Shown here one piece after another: positions 1 to 12,119 of a stretch of DNA of 64,000 nucleotides. Source of the stretch: Ambrosia x helenae (lineage: Eukaryota; Streptophyta; Magnoliopsida; Asterales; Asteraceae); NCBI GenBank assembly GCA_030844895.1, contig CM061225.1:107584688-107648687 (forward strand). The letters are read 5' to 3'. The notes below the pieces were generated by a model. It was given only the letters and a program-made list of their open reading frames with translations. It searched no databases and had not been told where the DNA came from. Position numbers and translations under genes: made by a program. Positions within the stretch are counted from its first letter, which is position 1. Each line of letters opens with the position of its first letter.

Positions 1-100
1 AATGGGATAAATATATTTAATAAAACAATATGTTTTAATTAAATATTCCTTATTTAATTATAAATCTTAAAAATAAATACATTTAATAAAATAATGAGTT

Positions 101-403
101 AATTACATGGTTAGTCCCTGTGGTTTATCTAAAGTTTCATGTTTGGGTACTAAATGTTTTGTAAATGAAGTTTAATACATAATGGCCCCTCTAGTTTATA
201 AAAAGGCATTTTAATCACTTTAATAAAGTTAACAGAAAATTTAACGATAGTTAGTATTAGTACCCAACATTGTTACAAAAACAAACCTTAATACCCATTT
301 TCGTTACAAAAACTAAACCATGGGCCCTAAAGAAGTTAAAAAAGCTGCTTAGTACCTTAAGGCGTTATTACATGAAAACCACAGGCACCATCCGTGTAAT
401 TTT
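101..403. repeat. Foldback (inverted-repeat) element
   Basis: The left end, from 101 (AATTACATGGTTAGTCCCTG), is matched in inverse orientation by the right end at 373-403 (ACCACAGGCACC...GTGTAATTTT). Such 'response to the price of TIR' arms with a short AT-rich interior are typical of small non-autonomous DNA transposons. I see no convincing target duplication, so the family is left open. Confidence 0.55.
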
Positions 404-514
404 GTCTAAATGTTTTCAAGATTTTAGTGGTTTAAATGAGAAAAACGTAGGTTAAGTTTGAAAAAACAAAAAACTTATATAAAATAATTTGATAACTTGA
501 CATTACGAAAGTAG

Positions 515-1224
515 TTCTGTTCTCTGTTGGGTAGTGTTCGGGATGGGAGGTGCAGCAGATGTGGTGCGGGAGATGAATCAATTGACCGTATTTTTGCGAC
601 TTGTATATGGGCTAGGGTAGTGTGGTGGCACGTATGTGGGTGGCTAAGATTACCAGTTCCACCGAATATAGAGACATTGGGGCAGTGGGTGAGTTATGGG
701 AGATCAGTGGTAGGTCCGCAATTAAAGAAAGAGGCGATATATGCATCGTTTTTGCTTACAGTTTGGGAGCTTTGGTTGGCGAGGGACGATAAAGTTTTCA
801 AGGATGTGAATACAACGCCGCTTCGTGTTGTGGGTGAGATCAAATAAATGTCGTTCTGGTGGATGGTTAAAAGGTCGAAGTTAGTTACCTTAGAGTCGGA
901 CAGGTGCTATAAATTTTTGGGCTTTGATAATGGTTAGATGTTTCGATTCAGGTGTTTAGGTATCTTGGATGTCTGTTGTATTGTTAGCTAGCAGCTTGCT
1001 GGTTTGGAGGTGGTTATATTTTTACTGGTGATATGTTAGCTTCGCTTGGATGGTCAATTATCACATCTCTTTTGCGGCCTGTTTTCTATTGGTAACATTT
1101 AAAGTTTGCCTTTAAGTTTCAACCCCTCAAACTATTATATGCTTTTAAATTTTAACCAAAATAAGTCGCTCATATTCTCCGTTCAAATGTTATCACCGTT
1201 GTTGTTGTTGTTGTTGTTGTTGTA
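515..1224 (+). mobile_element. LINE 3' end fragment with zinc-binding reverse-transcriptase tail
   Basis: An open frame at 527-847 encodes a Cys-rich segment, CSRCGAGDESIDRIFATC, followed by WARVVWWHVCGWL. This matches the zf-RVT domain found at the C terminus of plant LINE reverse transcriptases (C-x2-C, then S-x-x-H/R-x-F-x2-C, then a Trp-rich stretch). The usual His in the motif is Arg here. The frame stops at 847. It is followed by a 3' untranslated-like stretch with GCTAGCAGCTTGCTGG and then a (GTT)n run at 1200-1223, which could be the simple-repeat tail of the insertion. The reverse transcriptase and endonuclease are absent, as expected for a 5'-truncated copy. The 5' breakpoint near 515 is approximate. 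Confidence 0.7.
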
Positions 1225-2479
1225 GAAAAGACAGGCCCGACTCTTTTTACAGCGGTTCTCCGGTTTAGTCGCCAGGCACCAATCTGTCTACCCGGTTCCT
1301 GCACAAAAGGTACAAATGGCATGCCTGGACCACCGCATCTCTTGTCTCAGATTGAACCGACTAGTTTGGTCCTATTTAAAAAACGTTGCAACTCACAAGT
1401 CCTTTGATGGTGTGATACATTGATACATTCTTTAAGGCCTCCAATCGAAGAACTTACTTTCCTGCATATGATTCCATCTTTGTTTTGAAGTTTGGTTTGA
1501 AAGCTGCCTGAATGCTTTCCTTATCAGGCATATAACTTGCAGGTATTGGCAAATGAAGTTAACGTTGGATACGAGGATATAAGCAACAAGCAGGCAAGTA
1601 ATCTCTTTTTGATCAGCAATATCGATTTTGTTTCTGTGCTTTTTTCCGCATTATAGAAAGTAAAATAGTTAGTTTGGAATTGAACTATGATCATGATGTG
1701 GCTTATGCAAGTCTGACAAAAATTCTTATCAACAAATAACTATATGATGCCATGGTAAATTGATGCTTTCTAATGAACATTAATTGTATTGATTGTGAAG
1801 AGGTAGGTTGTGCGACTGAAGGTGCATTTCAAACTGTTGTTCATAGATAGGTTTGCCAGAAAAGCTTTTCTTGAAGTTAGGTCAAGTAATATAAAGGATA
1901 ATATTTTTGATGCTAGGTAAGGCGCGGCGATGCGATTGTCATTAGGTGTTTTTGGTGTTACCCGAAATGGTTCTTTTAAAGTTATTTAGTATAACAAGTA
2001 TAATCAATTTAAAGATATGCAGTTAGTAGGCTATGTGAAATTTAGAATCTGAGGTTTGGAAGTGAACTTGTGTTTATTTATATTGGTAGTAATAGTGTGT
2101 TAATTATTACTTGTAAAACAAACTTTTAGCCATATTCAAAAAAGATGAACTAATTATGCACTCAAATTGATCATATAAATATTCGGAGCACATCACTATT
2201 CTCAGTACTCTATGAGTTATAAACTAATAGCCAATATAGTAGATTTAAAATTATCAAAGATATTTATGAATTTTAAGCCATTGAGTTTTTATAATTAAAC
2301 TAATGATTAGAAGCAGGAAAAAAACTTCATTAATATGATTCTTTTTGTATACATTAGTTGGAATTAACTTTATATATCATCTTAATTAGATTGCATCAGT
2401 TGCTTGCTGTGTTTATATGTGATTAGAGACATATTGTATTTTGAGCTTCCAAGCTTATTGATTTAAATACATCAGTTAA

Positions 2480-3060
2480 GCCTTATAGATAAAAGTTGAG
2501 GAGCACAAATAGAGGTCGCTGGACGTTTCTACCATTGAACAGAAGCATTAAAAGTTGCTGGAAGACTATAGTGCAGGAAATTGATAAACGCAGCCTCAAA
2601 GGCGAGTTCTATTTTGGAAACACAGCTCTGAAAGAAAGATGGACTCATTTATGTGGGTCGGAAAATAAAAGATTATACAAGAGCGAAAGTTGGTGACGAA
2701 GGCGAGTTCTATTTTGGCATGATATGTGGGTCGGAAACACAGCTCTGAAAGAAAGATGGACTCATTTATGCAACTTAAAACAGAAAAATGGGCTGCTGTA
2801 AATCAGCGCCTGTATGCCAGCGAAGGTGGAATCAGACTTCATCCGTGTTGGCGCAAAGGGCTGTCCACGGTTGCAGAACTTTCCGATAAAACATCACTGA
2901 ACATCAAGCATTTAGTAAGAACATACCATTTTTATCTAATTTTGGGGTTTTTGTTTGTTATTTGATTGTGCAGGGCATCATAAGCAAATGCTTGAATCAT
3001 AAGGGGCGCTTCCAAGAAGTACTAAGCGAACATGCACAAATATCTCTTAACCATTCGTGA
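2480..3060 (+). pseudogene. Unrecognised host-gene exon fragments with an internal duplication
   Basis: Two protein-like stretches read on the plus strand. One is near 2560-2660 (DKRSLKGEFYFG). The other is at 2763-2935, with KWAAVNQRLYASEGG followed by GLSTVAELSDKTSLNIKHL. After a possible intron (2936-2972, ending ..TGTGCAG), a third stretch reads GIISKCLNHKGRFQEVLSE (2973-3030). The composition looks like conserved host protein rather than transposon, but I do not recognise the family. A direct duplication breaks the frame: GGCGAGTTCTATTTTGG occurs at 2601 and 2701, and the following 37 bases recur at 2617 and 2733. A Helitron-like 3' end lies about 470 bases downstream, so this may be a captured gene fragment. 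Confidence 0.4.
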
Positions 3061-3502
3061 GTTATTTTGCTTTATTTTCGTTCATAATGTACACTTTTGA
3101 ACTCATAATCAGTGTTTAAATTGGACTAGAACAGATAAAAAAAATTTAAACTTCGTTGGATTTTTTCCATGGTTGATACCGAACTCAAATAAAATATAAG
3201 TTGAGATGTTTGACCTTGGAAAATATTTGGAAACTAGGAATTTAAATCCTCCAGATGTAAGAACTTTAAACTTAGTCATTTAGTTTATTGTGATTTAGGT
3301 TCCTGCTGTTTATTTTGTTTGAAACTCCTGCTGCTGAATTGCGATGAGAATCATTGATCTTTGAACTTATTGCTGTATATTAGTTCTATTGATGATGTTT
3401 GGGCTTTGAAAAATAAGTTGGCTACTTGGTTATTTTGTTAGAAACGTTATATGCTTACTTATTTTGTAATCGTATTACCATCACCAAAACGAATTGATTG
3501 AC

Positions 3503-3535
3503 GCCGGCGCAACGCGCGGCAGGTTAAATACCTAG
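3503..3535 (+). mobile_element. Helitron-like 3' terminus
   Basis: A GC-rich hairpin, GCCGGCGCAACGCGCGGC (3503-3520), sits 11 bases before ACCTAG, and the next base is T. Helitrons end with a short GC-rich hairpin about 10 bases before CTRR and insert between A and T, so this fits. I do not see the matching 5' TC end. The sequence upstream (about 1.3-3.5 kb) would belong to this element. Confidence 0.55.
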
Positions 3536-4105
3536 TTTCATTAACAACTCTTACTGTACACCAATGTCCAAAGTCCCTTTCGTTAGTAATGTGAGTTCTG
3601 GTCCTAGTTATCATCGGTGGCAAAATGATCTAACGATTTGAATAACCAACAAAAACGTTTTCAGAAAATATGCAACTTTGTGTTCGTTAGACCGACTAAA
3701 GCTTTGTTTTCTTCTTTTCTAATTAGTTCATATTCCTAATAATCAATATATTAGGAAGGTAGTACAAATTAAACATGTTAACATTTTTAATCTGCTTAAC
3801 ACCCATCTATGTTATTTGATTTCATCTGCTCCGTATTATATTTATGAAAAAAAAATCCAGCATAAAAAAAAATCAGTACAAAAGTTTTAGCAAAAAGACT
3901 TAGCTCAAAAAACTGGAGCTAAGGCCAAGGCTAGCTCGAGCTCGACTCCAACTTCAACCCGACCTGGCTCGACTCCCAAGTAAAATCGAGCAAAAGTCTG
4001 AACATAAAGTCCAGCTCGACTAAAAATCAAGTTGGCTCACTTGACTTAGTTTTGCCCGATTTTACAAATAAGTTATTCTTGTCAAAAGTCTAATAATAAA
4101 TCTTT

Positions 4106-4498
4106 GGGAAATTGGATTTTAACACCCTGAATTATTGACAGTTGGCCGCTGACACACTGAACTTCAAAATTGAACAACACCGCACTGTACTTTCAACTTA
4201 TTGGCCTGTATCACCCTCAGACTAACCATGGTTAATTTTTTGCTGACGTGGCATGGTGACGTGTCCATTTTTGCTGACGTGGCAGGTGATGTGTCCATGC
4301 CACGTCAGCTTATTCCCCATGCCACGTCAGCAAAAATGGACACGTCACCATGCCACGTCAGCAAAAATTAACCATGGTTAATCTGAGGGTGATACAGGCC
4401 AATAAGTTTAAAAGTACAGTGCGATGTTGTTAAATTTTATAGTTCAGTGCGTTAGTGACCAATTTTCAATAGTTTAGGGCTTTAAAATCCAATTTCCC
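4106..4498. mobile_element. Mutator-type foldback MITE with 9-bp target duplication
   Basis: The element starts GGGAAATTGGATTTTAA and ends with the inverse, TTAAAATCCAATTTCCC. It is nearly palindromic throughout: the inner arms carry GCTGACGTGGCA and its complement several times, around a short centre near 4300-4320. It is flanked by the perfect 9-base repeat TAAATCTTT (4097-4105 and 4499-4507). A 9-bp duplication with long inverted arms is the signature of Mutator-like elements. There is no coding capacity. It is probably mobilised by a MULE transposase elsewhere. Confidence 0.85.
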
Positions 4499-4757
4499 TA
4501 AATCTTTAGATAGCCAAAGGCTAAAAGTAAAACTTTAGTTAGACAAAAGGCTAAGTGTGTAAGTCACACAAATTATTGATGGTTGAAAGGGCTTGCTTTG
4601 GTTTTGGTTTCTGCATCAATGTGGGCAAATAAGCAAACTAAACATTAAACAAAAAGATAATTATTGTATGCTTTACAGAGTTGTACAATGTAGATTAATG
4701 ATTAGTTACTTAAGGTCTCAAGTTCTATATAAAATTACTTTCTATCCTTTCAAATGC

Positions 4758-4763
<6 letters not shown>

Positions 4764-4819
<56 letters not shown>
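4764..4819. repeat. (AT)n microsatellite
   Basis: Uninterrupted AT dinucleotide run forming the left border of the inverted-end element that follows. Confidence 0.95.
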
Positions 4820-4822
<3 letters not shown>

Positions 4823-6441
4823 GGTTCCCATACAAAAACCATATTTTGTGAGAAATGTGAGAAAGAATCTAATAATGACATGTGGCACCAAGGGGATGGA
4901 CAAACTAGTAATTTTACTCAAATAATTATTTATCAAATTTTAATTCTTTTTTTTAATTAGGAGTAATTATAGGAAATTTTTAAATTTTCGGTCAAAATTA
5001 GATCAAAGTCCACGATTTTTTTTATTTTTATTATGGAATGATTGTAGGTATTTTTGTTATGATTTTATCAACCAAAAATTCAATCCTTTCTAGCCTTTTT
5101 TATTAATTCAAAACAAGAGATAAGTCATTTTGTTTTACCCCATTTTCGATCAACATGAACAATAACATGTCAGAAGATTTAGAAGGTTTAAAAACAGTTT
5201 AAAAACTTATTTTTATATAATACATCATAAAACAAAAAAATAAACACATTGCCATATTAAAAACAGTTTAAAAACTTATTTTTATAAAACACATCATAAA
5301 CACCTATATCAACAGCCCATTTATTTACAAACACCATAGCTACCTTCAAAACACCTAAATCTTTGAAGTGTGTTATTAAACAGTGTTAACCAAAACACAT
5401 TGCCATATGAAAACACATTTTAAGAGAAAACACATTCCAGGATAAAACACTTTAATATAAACAGCATCTCAACAATGTCTTATTAAAACACAAAACACAC
5501 CCTTGTTATTAAACAGGTTAACTAAGAACACATTTTCAATAAAAGCTTTCTATAATACACTCAAAACACCTAAATCTAAACACTATGTTATTAAACAGGT
5601 TAACTAAGAACACATTTGCCACATGAAAACCTTAATAAAACACCTAAATCTAAACAATCTGTTATTAAACAGGGTTAAGCAAAAACACATCTGCCATTGT
5701 CATTTAATTGCAGCAAAAACACATTAACCTCATATAACAACAATTATTAAACACACAAAAAAAAAATAACAACAAACAACACAATGTTTTTTCGAGTAAG
5801 GATTATTAAACACCCAAAACACATTAAGAAACAATAATAACACCACATACGGGCCGAGTAAGGATTATCCCCAAAAACACCAATCGAGTTTTTGGGCAAC
5901 CCTAATACACTAATTGTTTCAAAAAACATCTTAAACCTTACCTAAACCAAACCGAGCCGGCAGAAAAACACGATTAAGCCATGCTTTCATCTTCTTTTTC
6001 TCAATCGTCGGTGAACCCTTAATCTTCCCAACCATTTTCAGTTCTTGAAGAAGAAGGAAAAGTGGAAAACACAAGAAGGATGAACCGAAAACACAACGAG
6101 TTGAAGGTTATATACAATCCGCCTATTAATGTGTGAATCAATTATCATTATTCAGAGATTTGCGGTTAGGGTAGTTGCCTAATCTTTGAGTGAGAGAGTT
6201 TGATAATTCCGAAGATTAAGCCAAAGATGCGGTTACTTCATTGTGTATATTAAATGGGTTTTATTTACTATGATGTGTAATATTACTGATATACCCTTAC
6301 AGCATTAATATATATAATACATTTAAAACACATATTACGAAAATGCCATTAGTATCATCTAATCCATTCATCTAATTGATCCAATGGTTAAAACTCCTTC
6401 TCACCCTTCTCACAAAACACCCCTTTTGTATGCTAACCCTA
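4820..6441. mobile_element. Non-coding inverted-end element flanked by TA microsatellites
   Basis: The left end (4820-4865) reads AGGGTTCCCATACAAAA then TTTTGTGAGAA and GTGAGAA. The inverse of 6396-6441 reads AGGGTTAGCATACAAAA then TTTTGTGAGAA and GTGAGAA. The ends therefore match in inverted orientation, and each abuts a TA run. The interior (about 5100-5720) has many degenerate copies of AAACACCTAAATCTAAACA and TGTTATTAAACAGG. No coding region was found. The arrangement recalls microsatellite-targeting MITE-like elements known from rice, but family membership is inference. Confidence 0.5.
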
Positions 6442-6450
6442 CCCTATGTA

Positions 6451-6451
6451 T

Positions 6452-6486
<35 letters not shown>
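6451..6486. repeat. (TA)n microsatellite
   Basis: TA run separating two inverted-repeat elements. Confidence 0.9.
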
Positions 6487-6489
<3 letters not shown>

Positions 6490-6831
6490 GAAGGATAAAT
6501 TGAAAACCCTCTTGAGTTGAGAAAACCTTGGAAACCCATGTAAAAAATCAATTTTTTTTTTTTGAAAAAAAATAACCAATGTAAAATATATGTTTTTAAG
6601 CATTTTGGGCCAAAAAAATATAAAAAGCGCCGAAGGGATTTTTTTTAAAAAAATAAACAAAGTTGCTAAAAAAACATATGTTTTCAGCTATTTGCTGTTT
6701 TTTTATTTTTTTGGCCCAAAACACTTAAAAACATGTATTTTACATTAGTTATTTTTTTCAAAAAAAATAATGATTTTTTACATGGGTTTCCAAGGTTTTC
6801 TCAACTCAAGAGGGTTTTCATTTTATAATTG

Positions 6832-6834
<3 letters not shown>
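6487..6834. mobile_element. Foldback MITE between TA runs
   Basis: The arms of about 150 bases are inverse copies. The left arm carries GAAAACCCTCTTGAGTTGAG, then CCTTGGAAACCCATGT. The right arm carries ACATGGGTTTCCAAGG, then CTCAACTCAAGAGGGTTTTC. The outer ends are GGGG and GCCC, next to TATATA runs on both sides. The centre is near 6665-6700. Another end of the same family lies at 15248-15312. Confidence 0.75.

Positions 6835-6876
<42 letters not shown>
6835..6876. repeat. (TA)n microsatellite
   Basis: TA run between two adjacent foldback elements. Confidence 0.9.
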
Positions 6877-6879
<3 letters not shown>

Positions 6880-7264
6880 AGGATAAATTGAAGAGTAGAG
6901 ATCAAATACAAACAGTTTTTCGGTAAGAACTGTAAGAATCAAAGGGGGTAAAAAAATTATTATTTTTTTTAGAATTTTTTTTCCCATGTGCTTAAGCATT
7001 CTTTCTAGATGAATAATACAAAAAAAAAATTTAAAATTTTTTTTAGTGTAATTACATCATTAAAGTAAATACATTAGTTTACACTAGAGTAATTATGTAA
7101 TTACTCTACACGTAATTACTCTACACCAAAGTTTTTTTTTTTTTTTAACTTTTCAATACTATAATACATGTTTAACAATATGGGAAAAAAATTTGAAAAA
7201 AAAAACCCTCCTTCGATTCTCACAGTTCTTACCGAAAAAAACAGTTTCTACCGGATCTTTCCCC
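6877..7264. mobile_element. Second foldback MITE next to a TA run
   Basis: The left arm reads CGGTAAGAACTGTAAGAATC (near 6921-6941). The right arm (near 7214-7236) is its inverse with two changes. The outer parts begin GGGAGG and end CTTTCCCC. The inner arms include mirrored AAAAAATT stretches. No ORF is present. The left border is a TA run; the right side has no TA run, so the right end is approximate. Confidence 0.65.
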
Positions 7265-8301
7265 TAAATTGAAAACCCACCACAATTAAAGACTCTATGA
7301 AAACTCTATCTCAACCATCCATATTACATAATCAATCGTCCTTATTTCATCTAGCTTTTTCACATTTACTAAAGCTTTAAATAATGAATAAAAAGTACAC
7401 AATTGGCAAATATGTAAAAACAATTTATTCTCTCTCCTGACACATCTTACACACTCTCTCTCTTTCTTCATTCTTTCTCTCACTTTTTCAACTTTCCTTC
7501 TTTTTCTAACTTTTCCAGCAACATTTCTGTATCAAAAAAAAGTTTCACTCTAAAGAACACAAATCTTCCATAAAAATATATAAATAAAACAGGTTACAAA
7601 ATGTAACATTGTAACAAAAATAAATAACAAACGACTTACAAAATGAAACACATTATAAAACATGATAAATAAAATGTTACATTATAAAGAGCAATATTAA
7701 TAATTTTAACATTGTAATGAACAATATTATAGTTTAGTATCCTTTTCTTTTTACTATGTAACTGTCATGTTAGATATATAATAAACAAAACATTTGTAAC
7801 TATGTAATTATCATGTTACACGTATAACTAACAAAAAAATTATAACTTAGAAACTGTAACTACTAAACAACTTATATTTCCTGTTAGTTTTTATATTGAA
7901 CTTATTTAATTATTGAATTTTTGTTACATAATTAATTGTAACAACTGAAAAAAAAATTATTATAAAATCTTGTCCTACTATTAAAGATATATTTATGTAA
8001 CTATAACAATTATTTTTCTTATTCAACTACCACAAAATTTGTTAGATAATAAATTAATTGTAACTCAACTAGAAAAAGAAAAAGAATTATTATTACAACT
8101 TATGTTATAAAAAACCATCTTAGTAACAACTTATGTTATAAAAAAACCATCTTGTTTTCTCTAACAAGCGAGTTCATTTTCAAAAAAAAAAAAAAAAAAA
8201 AAAGAAAGAAAGACAGACAACTTAAGTGGAATTTGAAACAAATTTCAACAAATCAATATGGTTTTATTATCACATGTTTATTATCACATATTTCAACACA
8301 A
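7265..8301. other. AT-rich interval with no gene
   Basis: I see only AT-rich sequence with CT/GA-rich patches near 7430-7500, TGTAACATT-like short repeats around 7590-7870, a duplicated AACTTATGTTATAAAAAACC stretch near 8098-8150 and a poly(A) run at 8181-8202. Confidence 0.6.
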
Positions 8302-8332
8302 CTAGGTGGTTTCATTATCGCGCGTTGCGCGA
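8302..8332 (-). mobile_element. Helitron-like 3' terminus, minus strand
   Basis: On the minus strand the hairpin ATCGCGCAACGCGCGAT is followed by TAATGAAACCACCTAG and then T. The 7-base stem with 3-base loop, followed by CTAG and T, fits a Helitron end. The element body would extend rightward from 8302. I do not find its 5' TC end. Confidence 0.6.
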
Positions 8333-9339
8333 TTGTTTAATGCCGGATGGAATTGTGTTACTTAAACCATTTCTAGACAAAAGTTTAATGATTATGCTAA
8401 TACAGTTTTCTTTGAACAAAAGTTTACAGTTATAACATAGTTACTGCAAGAAGTCCTAGTACAACCTAGTTTGAGCAAAACCTAGTTTAAACAAAAGTTT
8501 AGGAAATTAGGTTATAACATAAGTACTATAGCATGTGTCGATGGTTATCACAAAAGATGTTGTGTTTCACATGTAGCTCACAAAAGCCGGTTTTCCTGCC
8601 GTGTGCTTTCTTCCTATTTGTCTTGAACTGGTCTTTTTGTAGCGGTTCCTGTGACCAAATACCGACATTCGAATAACCTAGATGGTAACCTTACATCCAA
8701 CAAACAAACCAAAATTTATAGTTATAGACCAAATATCAAATTTCCATATCAATATCAGAACATCTTTCAAATTGCAAAACATACATCTTAAACCGAAAAA
8801 CAAAAGGCTGATCAAATATCGTATCCCCCATACCAACATTTAAAATTTAATTCTAACAGTCTTTAAAATTTCAAAACCACTTATATGCTAGACTCATAAA
8901 CCGTACGCAAACAAAAAGTCGCACTATTTGACAAACATCGAATTCTCAAATCAACATCAAAAGATTTACCTGCATCCAACAGCAGCAGCGCAAAACAAAG
9001 GAACAACAACAAACCTGCCATAAAAGAAAAGGTAATTCAATTATGCACCTGGAAATGAGTAAAACAACAGAACACAAACAAAATATTTCATAGATTATTG
9101 TTGGACAATAGTTTAAGTAAACATACAAATTAACATTCCCAATTAATCTTCATTTAACAATTTAAAAGGAATGAACATTACAAAAATAGAAAGGAAACAG
9201 CCTGTGAAAAACCGAAGCAACCCAAGGCTTATTGATCAATAGAACCGTTTACCTAACATACGTTTGTTATACTAATCCAAAAATATGTTTGTTGTACAAA
9301 TCGATAGAACTGTTTGCGAAAAGGAAAAAGGTTGTGGAA
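8333..9339. other. Helitron-associated non-coding sequence
   Basis: There is no persuasive coding region. Short AT-rich stretches lie to the right of the minus-strand Helitron end and may be its body. Confidence 0.4.
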
Positions 9340-9570
9340 AAAGAATCAGTCATTCTGTCGAACACCTCAAAGATAACCAAAATAAAACCACATCTTAGAA
9401 ACACCAAATCAAAATAGCAAACAAAACCAAAATAAAATGAAAAAGCTTGTGGAAAAAAAGTCAGACATCCGTAAAACACCTCAAAGACAACCAAAATAAC
9501 ACCATGATCTTAGAAACACCAAATCAAAATAACTAACAAAACCAAAATAAAAGGAAAAAACTTGTAGGAA
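9340..9570. repeat. Degenerate tandem repeat, block A
   Basis: About 2.3 copies of a unit near 100 bases. Recurring landmarks are AACACCTCAAAGA, AACCAAAATAA, TTAGAAACACCAAATC and AAAAGCTTGTGGAAAAA. The same unit recurs about 2 kb away at 11336-11640. Confidence 0.7.
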
Positions 9571-11335
9571 AAAATTCTTGCGAGCTTCGCAGCGCGCTTT
9601 TGTACCAGCACAATACCGGTACCCGACATAATAATCAACATGTGCACCCAACCCACCAAAAGCTCTTGCGAACACAACATGTTGCACATAATGAAAAAGA
9701 AAATATCTTTTTGGTACATAATTCATATATGAAAACATAACAAAGGCAAAACATAGTTGGTAAATTAGGAATTCTATCATTAGTAGTAGTTTTTTTTTTA
9801 ATCAGACAAAGTCTATTAGCAAGAAAATATATAATTCTTCAAATAGATCCCCAAATGGCCGTTGCTCAAATCTATTGATCTTGAAACATTGCCTATAAAT
9901 TACTAACCCTGCCCATATGCACATGCATCAAGCAATAGCAAATGCACTTGATGAAAGCTGATCTATCAAACCCTATGATTCATTTTTTAGAGAAAGCGGA
10001 ATAAAAGGCAAACATTAGGCAAGAAGGGTGAGGTTAGATTACAACAGAGGTTTGTGTGTGGGTTTTAGTTTGCTTGAAAAGCACAGCTTTTGATCAAATA
10101 TATAATACACAATCCACCGTTCATTGTCCAAAATCAAGAAATTAGAAGTGTAAAGTCCAGTTTTCTGAAGGCAAAATGCACCGTAAAATGCACCCTTTCC
10201 TCTAAATGACATACATTCTGTCTCTTTTTGCTCCATACTTGTGAACAAATTGTTTTGCTCTTCTTAAGAGGGCTCTAAATCAGTAGTTTCATTACGCCTA
10301 TATGAATTTGTGTTATCATATTTTGCATTATAGTTTTAAAAAAATGCATACATCCAAGTGAATATCAACCAACAAACCAATTGTGCTCCCACCACTCAGG
10401 CATCAAATAAAAATCAATATAGCGAAGTCACATAAAAAATCTTTTTGAGCAATGTAAGCACCGAGACTATGATTTAGTATGGCGTATGGAGATTGCAACT
10501 AATTTATGTAATGTAAGTGCACCTGATGATAATAGGTGGATTTCATTAGTGAAAACTCACACAAAATAACTGATGCATATACTTCGTACCATTCCATTCG
10601 CTGACTAAAATTCTTCATTTGCTCATTGTAGTGTTTTTTTATAACTCCCTGTTCTAGGAACATTAAAATATTAAATCAATTATATAACAATATATAACAA
10701 TGCAGCAACATCATAAAGATAGATGCAAATTATTAATAGATCTAAGACAAAAAAATACCAAATATACTTGTCAAAAGTTCATGGAGATTTGAGTGAAAGA
10801 ACTCACAACCAGAGAAGACAACCAGATTTAAAGCCATCACCAAAGGTGAAATCCATGGCAAAGTCGAATTGAAACCTCAAAGGAAATATTTAACAGGTTT
10901 ATAAGGCTCGGAAATATTTAACAGGTTTATAAGGCTCGGAAAATGCCATCCTCCATAGTTGCCATGCCATGGCAGGCACATTAACTTGACTTTGATAACT
11001 CATCACAGCCCTGTGTATCATGAACCAATTTAGAGTTTAGTATTGTAAAAGTATGCCCCAAAACGAAGTCCGTCACTTAATCAGTAATGTTGTTTGATAA
11101 CTCGTCACTTAAAAATGAAAAGAAGGAAAGTAAATTACCTCGTCCAAACCACTGAACAAAAGAAACCCACAACAAAATCCACAAAATACATCAACGTTGT
11201 TGCTACGGGAAGTGAGAAGAATTGAAGCCCTAGAAAACGAAACATGCCTTCAACAATTGTGGAAAGAAAGAAGCATGTAAATCTCCCTCTTGTTCCTGGA
11301 GTACCGTGGCGGTGGTGACCTTTCACAACATGGAC
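9571..11335. other. Non-coding sequence between repeat blocks
   Basis: No gene is supported. Short open frames here lack any recognisable domain. A 28-base tandem duplication sits at 10882-10937. Confidence 0.5.
10882..10937. repeat. 28-base tandem duplication
   Basis: Two exact adjacent copies of a unit containing GGAAATATTTAACAGG and TTTATAAGGCTC. Confidence 0.9.
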
Positions 11336-11640
11336 ATTCCGTCAAAGACAACCAAAATAAAACCATAATCTTAGAAACACCAACTCAAAATAACTAACAA
11401 AACCAAAATGAAAGGAAAAAGCTTGTGTGAAAAGAGTCAAACGTGCCGTTGAACACCTCAAAGGCAACCAAAATAAAACCATAATCTTCGAAACACCAAA
11501 TCAAAATAAAAGTAAAAAGCTTGTGAAAAAAGAGTCAGACATTATGTCAAACACCTCAAGGACAACCAAAATAAAACCATAAGCTTACAAACACCAAATC
11601 AAAATAACTAACTAAACCAAAATAAACAACCATCAAACAT
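11336..11640. repeat. Degenerate tandem repeat, block B
   Basis: About three copies of the unit described at 9340-9570, with the same landmarks (AAAGCTTGTG, GAGTCA, AACACCTCAA, AACCAAAATAAAACCATAA). The two separated blocks share unit and orientation. Confidence 0.7.
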
Positions 11641-12119
11641 CGATTTTAAAACAACATTACTGATTAAGAGCAAACAAAAAATCATTCACCCACCATAACC
11701 AAATTAAATGCCGAGCACACATGCAAATAGTCGAAGCACAATTTTGACCACTGTTAGCTTCTTAACTTGTAGAAGTCTAAAGTGGGTAGTTTACTAAGTA
11801 AAAAAATAGTATTTATTACTAATAAATAGGAATTGAAGATGATCTCTCAACCTGACTTCTTCATAGCGGAGCGGAATTGTGTTTGGAAAAATGGGAGGAA
11901 AAGGAACAAAAGAAACAGATAACAACAGTGGAAAAAATGGCAGAAAAAGATGATCGCAGAAAAGGAAGATACAAGACAGATGAGAACATGCAAAAAGTAA
12001 TCTCAAAACAACTGATCAATATTTCTAGATGACTCATTGAAAAACCACATGTCACGGTAAAAAGCACAGACAGTTGGCAAATCATCCTTTTAACGATTTC
12101 TAAAAAATAAAAAAAGAGC

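Noticed and set aside
1914..2245. Small Helitron between CTAG at 1914 and TCTACTATATT on the minus strand at 2245
   Set aside because: The hairpin near 1920 is poor and the 5' start is not canonical; chance is likely.
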